Part shown: positions 1-8,422 of the stretch, piece by piece
Layout of the letters: the number at the start of each line of letters is the position of its first letter
Numbering within the stretch: the first letter of the stretch is position 1
Source of the DNA: Solimonas sp041612095
GTDB lineage: Bacteria; Pseudomonadota; Gammaproteobacteria; Nevskiales; Nevskiaceae
Reading direction: 5' to 3'
Length of the DNA: 34,960 bases
Assembly: GCA_041612095.1 (NCBI GenBank)
Contig: JBFJJW010000006.1
Coordinates: forward strand, 1 to 34,960
The notes under the pieces: model-generated
What the model saw: the letters and a program-made list of their open reading frames with translations, nothing else
What the model was told of the DNA's origin: nothing
The model's database searches: none
Made by a program: the position numbers and the translations under genes

Positions 1-181
1 TCAGCGTTATATGCAGGAGCGTGCACGCATCCTCGCCGAACGTCCGCGCGAACAGCAGGAGGCCGAACTGCGCGAACTGCGTAGCCGCCACTTCAGCGAA
101 GAGGACGCCGCCATCATCCGCGACGAAGAGGCTGCCGGCTTCTACCGCTACGGTCGGTCGCGACGTATCGGACGCGAGTGA
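1..181 (+). CDS. Probable lipase chaperone (LifO/LipB type), C-terminal end, partial
   Basis: The window opens inside a plus-strand gene; the visible 59 codons run from base 2 to a TGA at 179-181. The peptide is highly charged and helical, with RYMQERARILAERP followed by ELRSRHFSEEDAAII. This resembles the last helices of lipase secretion chaperones, which end in an arginine-rich helix followed by a short FSEEE-type helix. Such chaperones are membrane-anchored in the periplasm and fold a secreted lipase before type II export. The family call rests on this short tail only. The lipase gene would be expected upstream, outside the window. Another coiled-coil protein remains possible. Confidence 0.5.
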   Translation, partial: QRYMQERARILAERPREQQEAELRELRSRHFSEEDAAIIRDEEAAGFYRYGRSRRIGRE

Positions 182-257
182 ACTCCGGCGGCTGTCGGGT
201 TTGACGCCGCAGTGGCGGGCAAAACGCTACCATCGGCGGGTCAACCCCGGAGGCCAG

Positions 258-665
258 ATGAACGCACAGAACAATACGCACAGCATCGTCATTGGATACC
301 TGCTGTGGATCATTGGGTTCATGGGCGCGCACCGCTTCTACTACGGCAAGCAGATCACCGGAACCCTCTGGTTCTTCACCCTGGGGCTGTTCTTCATCGG
401 CTGGATAGTGGACCTGTTCCTGATCCCGTCCATGGATCGGTCGGCCGACCGCAGATACCGCCAGGGCGGTACCGACTACAGCGTCGCCTGGTTGCTGCTC
501 ACGTTTCTCGGCGTATTCGGCCTCCACCGCTTCTACATGGGCAAATGGGTAACCGGCCTGCTGTACCTGTGCACCGGCGGCCTGCTGCTGATCGGCGTGC
601 TCTACGACTACTGGACGCTGAACGGTCAGATCAGCGAATTGAACACCGAAACGGCGCCGGCCTGA
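258..665 (+). CDS. TM2-domain membrane protein with two tandem TM2 units
   Basis: A 135-residue inner-membrane protein of unknown biochemical role. Two copies of the TM2 pattern are visible. The first (about residues 20-57) has GFMGAHRFYYGK followed by a hydrophobic hairpin and IVDLFLIP. The second (about 82-120) has GVFGLHRFYMGK followed by another hairpin and a YDYWTL end. The GxHRFYxGK signature is what defines the family. The ATG at 258 is chosen because CCGGAGG lies just upstream and because sequence further upstream does not look membrane-like. The gene converges on dinB with only 10 bases between the stops. Confidence 0.85.
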   Translation: MNAQNNTHSIVIGYLLWIIGFMGAHRFYYGKQITGTLWFFTLGLFFIGWIVDLFLIPSMDRSADRRYRQGGTDYSVAWLLLTFLGVFGLHRFYMGKWVTGLLYLCTGGLLLIGVLYDYWTLNGQISELNTETAPA

Positions 666-672
666 GGCCGGC
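656..672. terminator. Short perfect hairpin between convergent TM2 gene and dinB
   Basis: GCCGGCC (656-662) and GGCCGGC (666-672) pair perfectly around a three-base TGA loop. That loop is itself the stop codon of the TM2 gene. The hairpin lies between the convergent stops of the TM2 gene and dinB, so it may slow polymerase from both sides. There is no U-tract on either side, so this is at best a weak or factor-assisted terminator. Confidence 0.4.
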
Positions 673-675
673 ACC

Positions 676-1734
676 TCAGAACAAGCTGGACTGCGCGCCA
701 TCGGCGTCTGGATCACGGAAGTTGCCGAGCCCGACGCCAACCAGACGATAGCGCTGACCTTCCTCGGCCCTTACCTTCGCACGCAGCGTCAACGCAATCC
801 GGATCAGCGTATCGACTTCGGCGGGGGGTCGCTCCGGGGTATGGCTGCGCGTGAGAATGCGGAAGTCTGCAGTCTTCAGCTTGAGCACCACGGTCCGTGC
901 TACACGCGGCGTCTTGCGGGCGGCCTGCCAGACCTTCTCGGCGAGTCGGCGGATATGCGGATCCAGCTCCGACAACGGCAGGTCCTCGGCGAACGTGTCC
1001 TCGGCCGAAACTGACTGTACCGGCTGGTCGGGCCGCACCTCGCTGTGATCGATCCCCTGCGCCAGTTCACTCAGCCGCCGACCATAGCGACCCAGCAACT
1101 GCTCGAGTTCCAGCACCGGGCGCGCACGCAGCTGCGCCACGGTGCGAATACCGAGGCGCTCCAGCTTGCCGTCCATGACCTTGCCCACCCCGGGGATGCG
1201 GCCCACCGGCAGCGGCGCAAGAAACGACAGCACCTGCTCAGGCCGTATCACGAACAGTCCATCCGGCTTGCGCCAGTCGGAGGCGATCTTTGCCAGAAAC
1301 TTGTTGGGCGCAACGCCAGCAGAGGCCGTCAGATTGATCTCCTGCCGTATCTGCTCGCGAATCATCTTCGCGACCGCCGTAGCGGTAGGCAGATTCAGAT
1401 GGTTGCGGGTCACATCCAGATAGGCCTCGTCCAGCGACAGCGGCTCCACCAGGTCCGTGTGCGCCAGAAAGATGGCGCGCGCCTGACGCGATGCCGCGCG
1501 GTAGCGCGCGAAGTCCGGCGGCACGAATACGGCATCGGGACACAGCGCCTCGGCGCGCAAGGCCGGCATCGCCGAGCGCACACCGTAGCGGCGCGCCTCG
1601 TACGAAGCCGCGCATACGACCGAACGTGCGCCACGCCATGCCACCACGACCGGCCGGCCGCGCAGCGAGGGGTCGTCGCGTTGTTCCACGGAGGCGTAGA
1701 ACGCGTCCATGTCGATATGGATAATCTTGCGCAC
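676..1734 (-). CDS. dinB: DNA polymerase IV (Y-family translesion polymerase)
   Basis: A 352-residue error-prone polymerase, close to the 351 of E. coli DinB. It extends mismatched or lesion-containing primers in the cytoplasm. The N-terminus from the GTG at 1734 reads VRKIIHIDMDAFYASVEQRD, giving metal-binding D8 and D10 region residues and Tyr13 near the usual steric-gate position. The second acidic cluster is LSLDEAYLD. A helix-hairpin-helix region (GRIPGVGKVMDGKLERLGI) and the little-finger domain follow. The C-terminus ends in QSSLF, which fits a beta-clamp-binding motif. An in-frame ATG lies 60 bases upstream, but the GTG matches the conserved family start. No LexA box was recognised in the short divergent region. 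Confidence 0.93.
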   Translation of the reverse strand: MRKIIHIDMDAFYASVEQRDDPSLRGRPVVVAWRGARSVVCAASYEARRYGVRSAMPALRAEALCPDAVFVPPDFARYRAASRQARAIFLAHTDLVEPLSLDEAYLDVTRNHLNLPTATAVAKMIREQIRQEINLTASAGVAPNKFLAKIASDWRKPDGLFVIRPEQVLSFLAPLPVGRIPGVGKVMDGKLERLGIRTVAQLRARPVLELEQLLGRYGRRLSELAQGIDHSEVRPDQPVQSVSAEDTFAEDLPLSELDPHIRRLAEKVWQAARKTPRVARTVVLKLKTADFRILTRSHTPERPPAEVDTLIRIALTLRAKVRAEEGQRYRLVGVGLGNFRDPDADGAQSSLF

Positions 1735-1826
1735 TCGGGGCAGTCGACGATTCGGGGAACTGTTTGCAGAATCCGGGCATCGTACTATCCCCAATCCAGG
1801 GCTTTTCCGTACCCAGTCGATCCCCC

Positions 1827-2081
1827 ATGCGTCGAAGCATCTACCTCACAAGTCTTTTCCTGACGTGCGCCGCAGTCGCTGGATGCGCCTCGGCGCCGCT
1901 CCCGCCGACACCGCGCTGTGTCGGGGCCTGCAATACGCATACGGAAGGCTACGAATGGGCGCAGCGCGCCGATCTCCAGGATGACCGTGTCTGCAGCGAA
2001 TACACCGAAGCCTTTGCCGCGGGCTGCCGGGATGGCGTCGAGGATCGGAATCAGTTGCGGCGAGGCGCACGCGGCATCTGA
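1827..2081 (+). CDS. Small cysteine-rich lipoprotein of unknown function
   Basis: An 84-residue predicted lipoprotein. A basic start (MRRS) leads into a hydrophobic stretch and a lipobox AVAGC, so the mature protein would begin at Cys20. The mature part has four further cysteines, in RCVGAC, RVCSEY and AAGCRDGVED; these could form two disulfides in the periplasm. An upstream in-frame ATG at 1764 would hide the signal peptide, so 1827 is preferred. The gene diverges from dinB. No function is recognised. Confidence 0.65.
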   Translation: MRRSIYLTSLFLTCAAVAGCASAPLPPTPRCVGACNTHTEGYEWAQRADLQDDRVCSEYTEAFAAGCRDGVEDRNQLRRGARGI

Positions 2082-2140
2082 CCGATGCGTATGCGGCGCG
2101 GAGGAGTCTGGTCGCAGGCATGCCGAACACCCGCCACCCC

Positions 2141-2167
2141 AGTGAAGAGCGCTACGCGCCCTTCACT
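2141..2167. terminator. Strong 12-bp hairpin between the small lipoprotein and csbD-like genes
   Basis: AGTGAAGAGCGC (2141-2152) and GCGCCCTTCACT (2156-2167) form a 12-bp stem with one wobble pair and a TAC loop. On the plus strand it is followed by GGCTATTTT, giving a short T-run suited to ending transcription of the small lipoprotein gene. On the minus strand it lies just after the stop of the CsbD-like gene, so it may serve both. The U-tract is not immediately adjacent. Confidence 0.6.
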
Positions 2168-2175
2168 GGCTATTT

Positions 2176-2400
2176 TCAGGCAGCCCTGGATTGCGACTTC
2201 CGGTCGATGCCGTCGATGAAGCGCTGCACCTGCGTCTCGGCGTCTTCGCGACTGACGCCGTAACGCTCCTGGACCAATCCGGTCAGACGCTGCGCATGAC
2301 CTTCGACACGCAGAAGCTCGTCATCCGTGAGTTTGCCCCAAGTATCCTTGGCGCGGCCTATCAACTGCTTCCATTGACCCTTTAGCGTATCGCTGTTCAT
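2176..2400 (-). CDS. CsbD-family stress-response protein
   Basis: A 74-residue soluble, charged protein of the CsbD family. The start MNSDTLKGQWKQLIGRAKDTWGKLTDDEL is the typical opening of these proteins (MNxDxxxGxWKQxxGxxKxxWGKLTDDEL). Members are induced by general stress in many bacteria, but their molecular action is not known. The ATG at 2400 is supported by GGAGAATCAG directly upstream; a longer version starting at 2430 is not needed. The C-terminal half is a predicted helix with alternating acidic and basic residues. Confidence 0.9.
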   Translation of the reverse strand: MNSDTLKGQWKQLIGRAKDTWGKLTDDELLRVEGHAQRLTGLVQERYGVSREDAETQVQRFIDGIDRKSQSRAA

Positions 2401-2479
2401 CTGATTCTCCGATGGCGGGGGGAGTGACACGAGGTCACGGGGTCAATCTGCGCCCCCAGCGCTTAATCGGTCGTGAACC

Positions 2480-3097
2480 CTAGCGCGGGCAGCTGACGAT
2501 GGCATCGGCATCGACGGCAGCGCGTTGTGCACGCGCGACGTCGGCAATCTGGTTTGCGATGGCCGCAACCGCGCGCTGGTAGCCCTGCACAAGTGCGGCA
2601 TCATCACCTGCAACGCGCTCGCTGATGCGGCTTTCACAGGTCGTGCGCCGACCGCTGGCGTCGACCAGACTCCACAACGCGGCGACATCCACACGATGCC
2701 CCGGCCAGGCGTCGAACCGCTGCAGGACCACGCGCAGGCGCTGGACGGGCAGGTCCGCCGCCGCCGGCAAGCCATACACATCCCGCGCCCCCAGCAGCTG
2801 CTGTAGCTGCACGCTGAGGGCATTGCGCCATTCGTCCGGTAACGGTGCAATCCATTGCGCCCTTTCGACCGGCGCCAGCTCGCCAGCGCCCTGGCGAACC
2901 ACCAGATTCTGTACGTCCACCTGGGCCGGCACGCGTACCGGCATCACCTCGATCAGCTCGTCGCGAGGCTGCGCGGGCGCAGCCAACGCCGGCGACAACA
3001 ACGTGTAGTACCGGATGCTTGGCGCAGTCGAACAGGCGGACAACGCCAAGATCGCAAGCCCTGCGCATACCGCAAGCGGGATCGGGTTACGGCTCAT
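2480..3097 (-). CDS. pqiC: PqiC, outer-membrane lipoprotein of the Pqi MCE system
   Basis: A 205-residue lipoprotein of the ABC-type transport auxiliary (PqiC) family. The signal peptide ends in a lipobox LSAC, with the lipidated Cys at about residue 21, followed by the family hallmark SIRYYTLLSP. In E. coli PqiC sits at the outer membrane and docks with the PqiB needle, which spans the periplasm. Its start overlaps the pqiB stop as ATGA (3097-3094), so translation is probably coupled. It is the last gene of the operon. Confidence 0.88.
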   Translation of the reverse strand: MSRNPIPLAVCAGLAILALSACSTAPSIRYYTLLSPALAAPAQPRDELIEVMPVRVPAQVDVQNLVVRQGAGELAPVERAQWIAPLPDEWRNALSVQLQQLLGARDVYGLPAAADLPVQRLRVVLQRFDAWPGHRVDVAALWSLVDASGRRTTCESRISERVAGDDAALVQGYQRAVAAIANQIADVARAQRAAVDADAIVSCPR

Positions 3098-4785
3098 GGC
3101 GCAGGCTCCTCGGCGGTCGGGCTCGTTGGCTGGGCGGCGGGGGCCACCGGTTTCGGCGCGACATCGACCGACTTGCCGAACACCAGCGATTCCGGATGTC
3201 TCTGCAGATAATCGGCCAGACCCCGGAGCGCGCGCGCCGCGCGCTCAAGCTCGGTCAGCGCGCGACTCATGTCCTGTGGCAACCCGGTGTCCTGCGACAG
3301 CGCGTCCGTCGCCGACTCCAGCGTGCGCTGCGCCTCGTGCAAGGTGCGCTTGGCCTGCGGCGCAAGATCGGCGTCCAGCTGCTTGAGGAGGCTGTCGGCG
3401 CTGCCCAGGGCATCGCGCGCATTGCGGCCAATGTCACCGAACGGAACGTCGTTGAGCTTGCTGACGATATCCGCGATCTGAGTCTGCAGCATCGCCAGAC
3501 TGCCACGCTCGGTCGGCACCTCGAACGGCTCCACCGAGATTCCGACGCTGGCAGCCTTGGCCTTGGGCAGCATGTCGAGCGCGATGTACAACTGCCCGGT
3601 AATCAGATTTCCGGTGCGCAGCTGGGCACGCAGGCCGTCGCTGACCAGCCGGCTGAAGACGTCAGCCACGGAGCGCTCACGATCGCCACCCTTGCTGAGG
3701 CTGTCATAGGCGCTGCCCAGCCGCTGCGGATAGATGGTGGCCATGACCACGCCGGTGAACGCCTTGCGGCCACGGTGATACTCGATATGCACCGCATCGA
3801 CCTGACCCAGCTCGATACCGCGGAAATCGACCTCGGCTCCGGCCTCCAGACCGCGCAGCGACTCGTCGAACCGCATGCTGATGCGCATCGGCGGCCCGCC
3901 TGCCGGTGCCATGGCCGACGCCTTGTCGGGATATAGGACGAAGGTGCTGTTGGCCACCGCCGGTACCGCGCCCTCTTCCTCGTTGCCACTGCGTCCGAAC
4001 GCAATGCCGCCGATGAGGACACTGGCCAGTGACTGGGTATTCAGTTCCAGCCCCGCGGCACCGACGCGCAGATCGACTCCGCCAGCGTTCCAGAAATGTA
4101 CATCCTGGGTCACGAAGTGGTCGTAGGGTGCGTCGACAAACACCTGCAGCGTGACCCCGCCGCCGTTGTCGTCCAGCTTGGCCGCCACGACGCGGCCAAC
4201 CGGAATGCGCCGGAAGTAGACGGGCGAACCAATGTCCAGCGAGCCCTGATCCGCGGCCTTGAGAATGAACCGCTGCCCCTTGCGGTCGCTGGTTACGGCG
4301 GGGGGAACTTCCAGGCCCTCGAACTCGTGGCGCTTGACCTCCGACTGACCAACGTCGACGCCGATGTAGGCACCGGACAGCAGAGTGTTGAGCCCCGATA
4401 CCCCGCCGGTATCGATGCGCGGGCGCACGACCCAGAAGCGGGTATCGTCCACAGCGATATCACCGGCTTCGCCGCTGAGCTCGACAGTGACCAGCACGCG
4501 CTGAAAATCGTCCGTCAGCAGGATGCTGCGCACCTTGCCGATGACAACCTCCTTGTACTTGACCTCGGTCTGGCCCGGCTCCAGTCCTTCGGCAGAACTG
4601 AAACTGATGGTGATGATCGGACCTGAGGTAATCAGTGCGCGCACCACCAGAACAACGCCGGCAATTGCGGCGACCAGCGGCACCAGCCAGATCAAGGACG
4701 GCGCAAAATGGCGTGTAGGCCGCAGCACCGGCTGCGCCACGCCGGCGGGTCGTTGCGGCTCTGGAGATGCGCCCTGGTCAGTCAT
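3094..4785 (-). CDS. pqiB: PqiB, MCE-domain membrane-anchored lipid transport protein
   Basis: A 563-residue protein matching the E. coli PqiB size class. A short proline-rich cytoplasmic tail is followed by one membrane helix (about residues 29-51, LIWLVPLVAAIAGVVLVVRA). Three MCE domains follow; their starts can be seen as GPIITISFSSAEGLEPGQTEV, RFILKAADQGSLDIGSPV and PMRISMRFDESLRGLEAGAEV. The last about 150 residues are long amphipathic helices, which in PqiB form the central needle. The protein is thought to move lipids between inner and outer membranes. The start overlaps the upstream pqiA stop as ATGA (4785-4782). Confidence 0.93.
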   Translation of the reverse strand: MTDQGASPEPQRPAGVAQPVLRPTRHFAPSLIWLVPLVAAIAGVVLVVRALITSGPIITISFSSAEGLEPGQTEVKYKEVVIGKVRSILLTDDFQRVLVTVELSGEAGDIAVDDTRFWVVRPRIDTGGVSGLNTLLSGAYIGVDVGQSEVKRHEFEGLEVPPAVTSDRKGQRFILKAADQGSLDIGSPVYFRRIPVGRVVAAKLDDNGGGVTLQVFVDAPYDHFVTQDVHFWNAGGVDLRVGAAGLELNTQSLASVLIGGIAFGRSGNEEEGAVPAVANSTFVLYPDKASAMAPAGGPPMRISMRFDESLRGLEAGAEVDFRGIELGQVDAVHIEYHRGRKAFTGVVMATIYPQRLGSAYDSLSKGGDRERSVADVFSRLVSDGLRAQLRTGNLITGQLYIALDMLPKAKAASVGISVEPFEVPTERGSLAMLQTQIADIVSKLNDVPFGDIGRNARDALGSADSLLKQLDADLAPQAKRTLHEAQRTLESATDALSQDTGLPQDMSRALTELERAARALRGLADYLQRHPESLVFGKSVDVAPKPVAPAAQPTSPTAEEPAP

Positions 4786-5471
4786 GTCGATTCCATTCCT
4801 GTCTCGGCGTAGGGTACCCGCCTTGCCGAACCGCCTGATACCGGGGTATCCCAGATCAGACGCGGGTCAAAGCTCATCGATGCCAGCATCGTCAGCACCA
4901 CCACGCCCGCAAACGCTACCGCACCGCCGCCCGGGAGCACCAGCGCAAAGCCGCCGAAACGCACCAGCCCCACCAGCAGCGCCACGACAAATACATCCAG
5001 CATCGACCAGTGGCCAATGAAATCGATGAACCGGTAGAGCTTGGCGCGTTCGCGCTGCGCCCAGTTCGTGCGTCGCTGCACGCTGACCAGCAGCGCCGCC
5101 AGCGAGCCGATCTTGAGCAGCGGCACGACGATGCTGGCCACGAAAACGATGATCGCCAGGTCGTAGGACCCCCCACGCCACAGCCGCACCACGCCGCTGA
5201 GGATGGTTTCATCTACCGCGCTGAAGAACTCGGTGGCCTGCATGATCGGCAGCAGATTCGCCGGCAGATAGAGTATCGCCGCCGCCAGCAGCAGGGCCCA
5301 GGTGCGGCCCACGCTATGGTGCCGGCGTCGCTCCAGCCGAGTGCCGCAGCGGGGGCAGTGGGCCTGCTGTCGGGCGCTGATCGCCGCCACCGCCGAGCAG
5401 GTCAGGCCGCAGCCGTGGCACCGGATCATCCCGAGTTCAGCGGCGCTGGCTACATGCTGTGGACTCATCAT
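4782..5471 (-). CDS. PqiA-type membrane protein, second of two half-size subunits
   Basis: A 229-residue protein of the PqiA family with one zinc-ribbon-like cysteine set (C18xxC21 and C39xxC42) followed by four predicted membrane segments. It corresponds to one half of E. coli PqiA, which carries two such modules in one chain. The start at 5471 gives an ATGA overlap with the upstream gene; ATGs at 5477 and 5468 are alternatives. It would sit in the inner membrane and work with PqiB. Confidence 0.85.
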   Translation of the reverse strand: MMSPQHVASAAELGMIRCHGCGLTCSAVAAISARQQAHCPRCGTRLERRRHHSVGRTWALLLAAAILYLPANLLPIMQATEFFSAVDETILSGVVRLWRGGSYDLAIIVFVASIVVPLLKIGSLAALLVSVQRRTNWAQRERAKLYRFIDFIGHWSMLDVFVVALLVGLVRFGGFALVLPGGGAVAFAGVVVLTMLASMSFDPRLIWDTPVSGGSARRVPYAETGMEST

Positions 5472-6073
5472 GCGCATCGATCCGCGTAATCCCACAGGGC
5501 TTCAGGATCGACGCTGGACAGTGCCGTCATCAGCAGCGTCAGCACCGCAAACGCCCATAGTCCCGGGCCCGGAGCAACCTCCGCGAGACTGGCCAGTTTG
5601 ACCACCGATACCAGCACGCCCAGCATGAACACTTCGACCATCCCCCAGGGCCGCATATAGCGCAGCGCATGCATGGCCCGGGCAAATCCCGGCGGCCTGT
5701 AGCCGGCCCTGAGCGGAATCAGCAGCCACAGCATGGTCAGCATCTGCAGTAGCGGAAAGAAGAACAGGCTCGTCGCCGCCACGATTGCAACGAAACTGAT
5801 GCCGCTGTCGTAAGCCGCCACGATGGCGCCCCACAGCCCAATCGAGTTGCGCGTCCTTTGCAGCTCCATCTCCACGATCGGATAGGCGTTGGCGATCGCA
5901 AACACCACCAGCCCAGCCAGGGCAAGCGCCAGCATGCCGTCCAGATTCAGGGGCCGATCGGCATACAGCACTGCGTCGCAACGCAGGCAGCGCGCCGTTG
6001 CGCCCTTAGGCAGCGGCTGCCGCGCATGTACCGCATCGCAGTACTCGCAGATAACCAGATCTTGAGAACGCAT
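5468..6073 (-). CDS. PqiA-type membrane protein, first of two half-size subunits
   Basis: A 201-residue PqiA-family protein and the first gene of the pqi operon. It has a zinc-ribbon-like set (C9xxC12 and C29xxC32) and four predicted membrane segments, with the conserved pattern SVDPEALWDYAD near the end. The next gene has the equivalent SFDPRLIWD, showing that the two genes are paralogous modules. The ATG at 6073 is used; a GTG at 6082 is possible. The protein is probably an inner-membrane partner for lipid loading onto PqiB. Confidence 0.84.
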   Translation of the reverse strand: MRSQDLVICEYCDAVHARQPLPKGATARCLRCDAVLYADRPLNLDGMLALALAGLVVFAIANAYPIVEMELQRTRNSIGLWGAIVAAYDSGISFVAIVAATSLFFFPLLQMLTMLWLLIPLRAGYRPPGFARAMHALRYMRPWGMVEVFMLGVLVSVVKLASLAEVAPGPGLWAFAVLTLLMTALSSVDPEALWDYADRCA

Positions 6074-6138
6074 GGCACTCACACTCGCGCGGTTTCAGCG
6101 CCGAGGCCGATCATGCCTGCGCGCCGGCCGAAGCAGAA

Positions 6139-6159
6139 GGGCCGGCGAATGACCGGCCC
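6139..6159 (-). terminator. Candidate terminator after the M3 peptidase gene
   Basis: GGGCCGG (6139-6145) and CCGGCCC (6153-6159) form a perfect 7-bp GC-rich stem with a seven-base loop. On the minus strand it lies about 20 bases after the stop of the M3 peptidase and is followed by TTCTGCTT, a loose T-rich tail. It also separates this gene from the pqi operon, which reads in the same direction. Confidence 0.55.
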
Positions 6160-6180
6160 CTTGCGGCACAACCGTGGGGT

Positions 6181-8364
6181 CTAGCGGCGATTCCCGGCAC
6201 CCTTCGCCTTGCTCGCCTTCAAGCCGCGCCGCTCCAGCAACGGCTCGATCTTCGGGTCGCGGCCGCGAAACTCCCGATACAGCACCATTGCCTCTTCGCT
6301 ACCGCCTCGCGACAGCAGCGTCTTGCGGAAGTGCTCGCCGTTCTCGCGCTTGAGCCCACCTTGCTCGCGAAACCACTCCACGGTGTCGGCGTCCAGTACC
6401 TCGCTCCATATGTAGGAGTAGTAGCCTGCCGAGTACCCTCCGGCGAAGATATGACTGAAGTAGGTGCTGCGATAGCGGGGCGGTACTGCTTCAAGATCCA
6501 CGCCTGCCGCGCGCAGCGCATCCGGTTCGAAACGGCGCACATCCTGCAGGGGTTCGCCACCGCTGAGCTGATGCCAGGCCTGGTCCAGCAACGAGGCCGC
6601 CAGATATTCGGTAGTGGTGTAGCCCTGATTGAAGGTTTCGGCAGCCTTGACGCGGTCAACCAGCGCCTGCGGCATGGCGGCTCCCGTCTGGTAGTGCCGG
6701 GCGTAGTTGGCCAGCACTTCCGGGTACAGCGCCCACATCTCGTGCACCTGCGAGGGATACTCGACGAAATCACGTGGCACGGCCGTGCCGGAAAACATCG
6801 GGTAACGCACCTTCGAGAACAACCCGTGCAAGGCGTGACCAAATTCGTGGAACAGCGTATTGACCTCGTCCATGGTCAGTAGCGCCGGCTCGCCCTCCGG
6901 CGGTTTTGGAATGTTCAGATTGTTGACCACCACCGGCCGGCCACCGAGCAGATCGGATTGCTGCACCAGGCTGTTCATCCACGCACCGCCGCGCTTGCTG
7001 GTTCGCGCGTAGTAATCGGCATAGAACAGGCCCAACGGGCTGCCATCGGCCTCGAACACCTCGAACACGCGCACTTCCGGCAGATACGTCGGGATGTCCG
7101 TGCGTTCCTTGAATGTCAGCCCGTAGAGACGGTTGGCAAAGTAGAGCAGCCCATCATGGAGCACCCGGTTGAGCTCGAAATACGGCTTCAACTGCGACTC
7201 GTCGAAGTCATAGCGCTGCATGCGCAGCTGCTCGCTGTAGTACGCCCAGTCCCAGGGCGCGAGGGTGAACGGCGGCTGCCCGGCCTTGCGCGCCTCGGCG
7301 TTGATCAGTTTCTGCAGCAGCTTGGCTTCCTCGCGCGCATTGGCCACTGCCGGAGGTGCCAGCTCGCGCAGCATCTTCATGACCGCGTCCGGCGTGCGTG
7401 CAGTTTGCTCCTGTAGCTGATAGGCAGCATGCGTGGAGTATCCGAGCAGGCCCGCGCGCTCGGCACGCAGCTGTGCGATCCGCGCCAGCACGTCGCGGTT
7501 ATCGAATTCGTTCCCGCGATTGCCGCGGTTGATCGAGGCCAGAAACAGACGCTGCCGCAGTTCTCGGTTACGCAGCTGGGCCAGCGCCGGCTGCCCGGTC
7601 GGCAGTTGCAGCTGCAACGCCCACCTTCCCTCTGCGCCCAGGGCCTTGGCCGCCTCTGCAGCCGCACTCACGGCGTCGGCCGGCAGCCCGTCCAGCTCAG
7701 CCACGGCATCGACGATCACAGCCGACGCGTTGCCGTCTTTCAGCAGGTTCTGCTTGAACGTCGTTGTCAGCGTTGAAAGCTCTTCGTTGAGCGCTCGCAG
7801 CCGCATCTTGCCGGCATCATCGAGCTGCGCGCCCGCCCGCACGAAGCGAGTGTGGTAGCGCTCCAGCAGTCTCCGGGACTCCGGGTCCAGCTGCAGCGCG
7901 TCGCGTTGCTCAAACAGCGTACGGACGCGCGCGTACAGGGCCGCATCCAGGTAGATCGTGTCTCCGTGCGCGGATAGCTGCGGCGCCAGCGTCTGTTCCA
8001 GCGCCTGAATCCGGGGATTGGTGTTCGAAGAGGCGAGATTGTAGAAGACCGTGGAAACGCGGCTCAGCAGTTGGCCCGAGCGCTCCATGGCTTCAATCGT
8101 GTTGGCAAAACTCGGTGGCTCCGGATTGGCGGCGATCGCTGCGGTTTCCAGCAGCTCCTCCGCCATGCCGGCCTCGAACGCGGGCAAGTAGTGCTCGTCA
8201 CGGATGCGATCAAAGGCCGGCACCCGGTACGGCAAGCTGCTTTCAGCCGCGAACGGGTTGTCGCTGGACAAGGCCGGCCGCTCGGGACCTGGAGATAGCG
8301 GCGCGCCGGCGCAGGCCCCCAGGGTCAGGGCCGAGATCAGGGTGGCGACGGGCGTGGATTTCAT
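6181..8364 (-). CDS. M3-family peptidyl-dipeptidase (Dcp-like) lipoprotein
   Basis: A 727-residue zinc metallopeptidase. The active-site motif HEFGHALHG lies near residue 505, with the downstream glutamate and the substrate-side loop FAGGYSAGYYSYIWSEV typical of Dcp and related M3 enzymes. These cut dipeptides from the C-terminus of short peptides. The N-terminus from 8364 is a signal peptide with lipobox LGAC (Cys at residue 18), so this member is probably a periplasmic lipoprotein, unlike cytoplasmic E. coli Dcp. GGGAG five bases before the ATG at 8364 supports that start over the ATG at 8382. It is divergent from the barrel gene. Confidence 0.92.
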   Translation of the reverse strand: MKSTPVATLISALTLGACAGAPLSPGPERPALSSDNPFAAESSLPYRVPAFDRIRDEHYLPAFEAGMAEELLETAAIAANPEPPSFANTIEAMERSGQLLSRVSTVFYNLASSNTNPRIQALEQTLAPQLSAHGDTIYLDAALYARVRTLFEQRDALQLDPESRRLLERYHTRFVRAGAQLDDAGKMRLRALNEELSTLTTTFKQNLLKDGNASAVIVDAVAELDGLPADAVSAAAEAAKALGAEGRWALQLQLPTGQPALAQLRNRELRQRLFLASINRGNRGNEFDNRDVLARIAQLRAERAGLLGYSTHAAYQLQEQTARTPDAVMKMLRELAPPAVANAREEAKLLQKLINAEARKAGQPPFTLAPWDWAYYSEQLRMQRYDFDESQLKPYFELNRVLHDGLLYFANRLYGLTFKERTDIPTYLPEVRVFEVFEADGSPLGLFYADYYARTSKRGGAWMNSLVQQSDLLGGRPVVVNNLNIPKPPEGEPALLTMDEVNTLFHEFGHALHGLFSKVRYPMFSGTAVPRDFVEYPSQVHEMWALYPEVLANYARHYQTGAAMPQALVDRVKAAETFNQGYTTTEYLAASLLDQAWHQLSGGEPLQDVRRFEPDALRAAGVDLEAVPPRYRSTYFSHIFAGGYSAGYYSYIWSEVLDADTVEWFREQGGLKRENGEHFRKTLLSRGGSEEAMVLYREFRGRDPKIEPLLERRGLKASKAKGAGNRR

Positions 8365-8422
8365 CGAGGCTCCCAAATTCATCTGAGTAAAGCCGGCAGC
8401 CGCGGAATGCAGGCTCTACGGC

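Noticed and set aside
1735..1826. LexA box for dinB control
   Set aside because: A CTGT is present, but no matching ACAG at the E. coli spacing and no other known LexA consensus could be seen.
2845..3936. 363-codon open frame opposite pqiB and pqiC
   Set aside because: The pqi genes on the other strand have clear family motifs; this frame is a GC-rich shadow.
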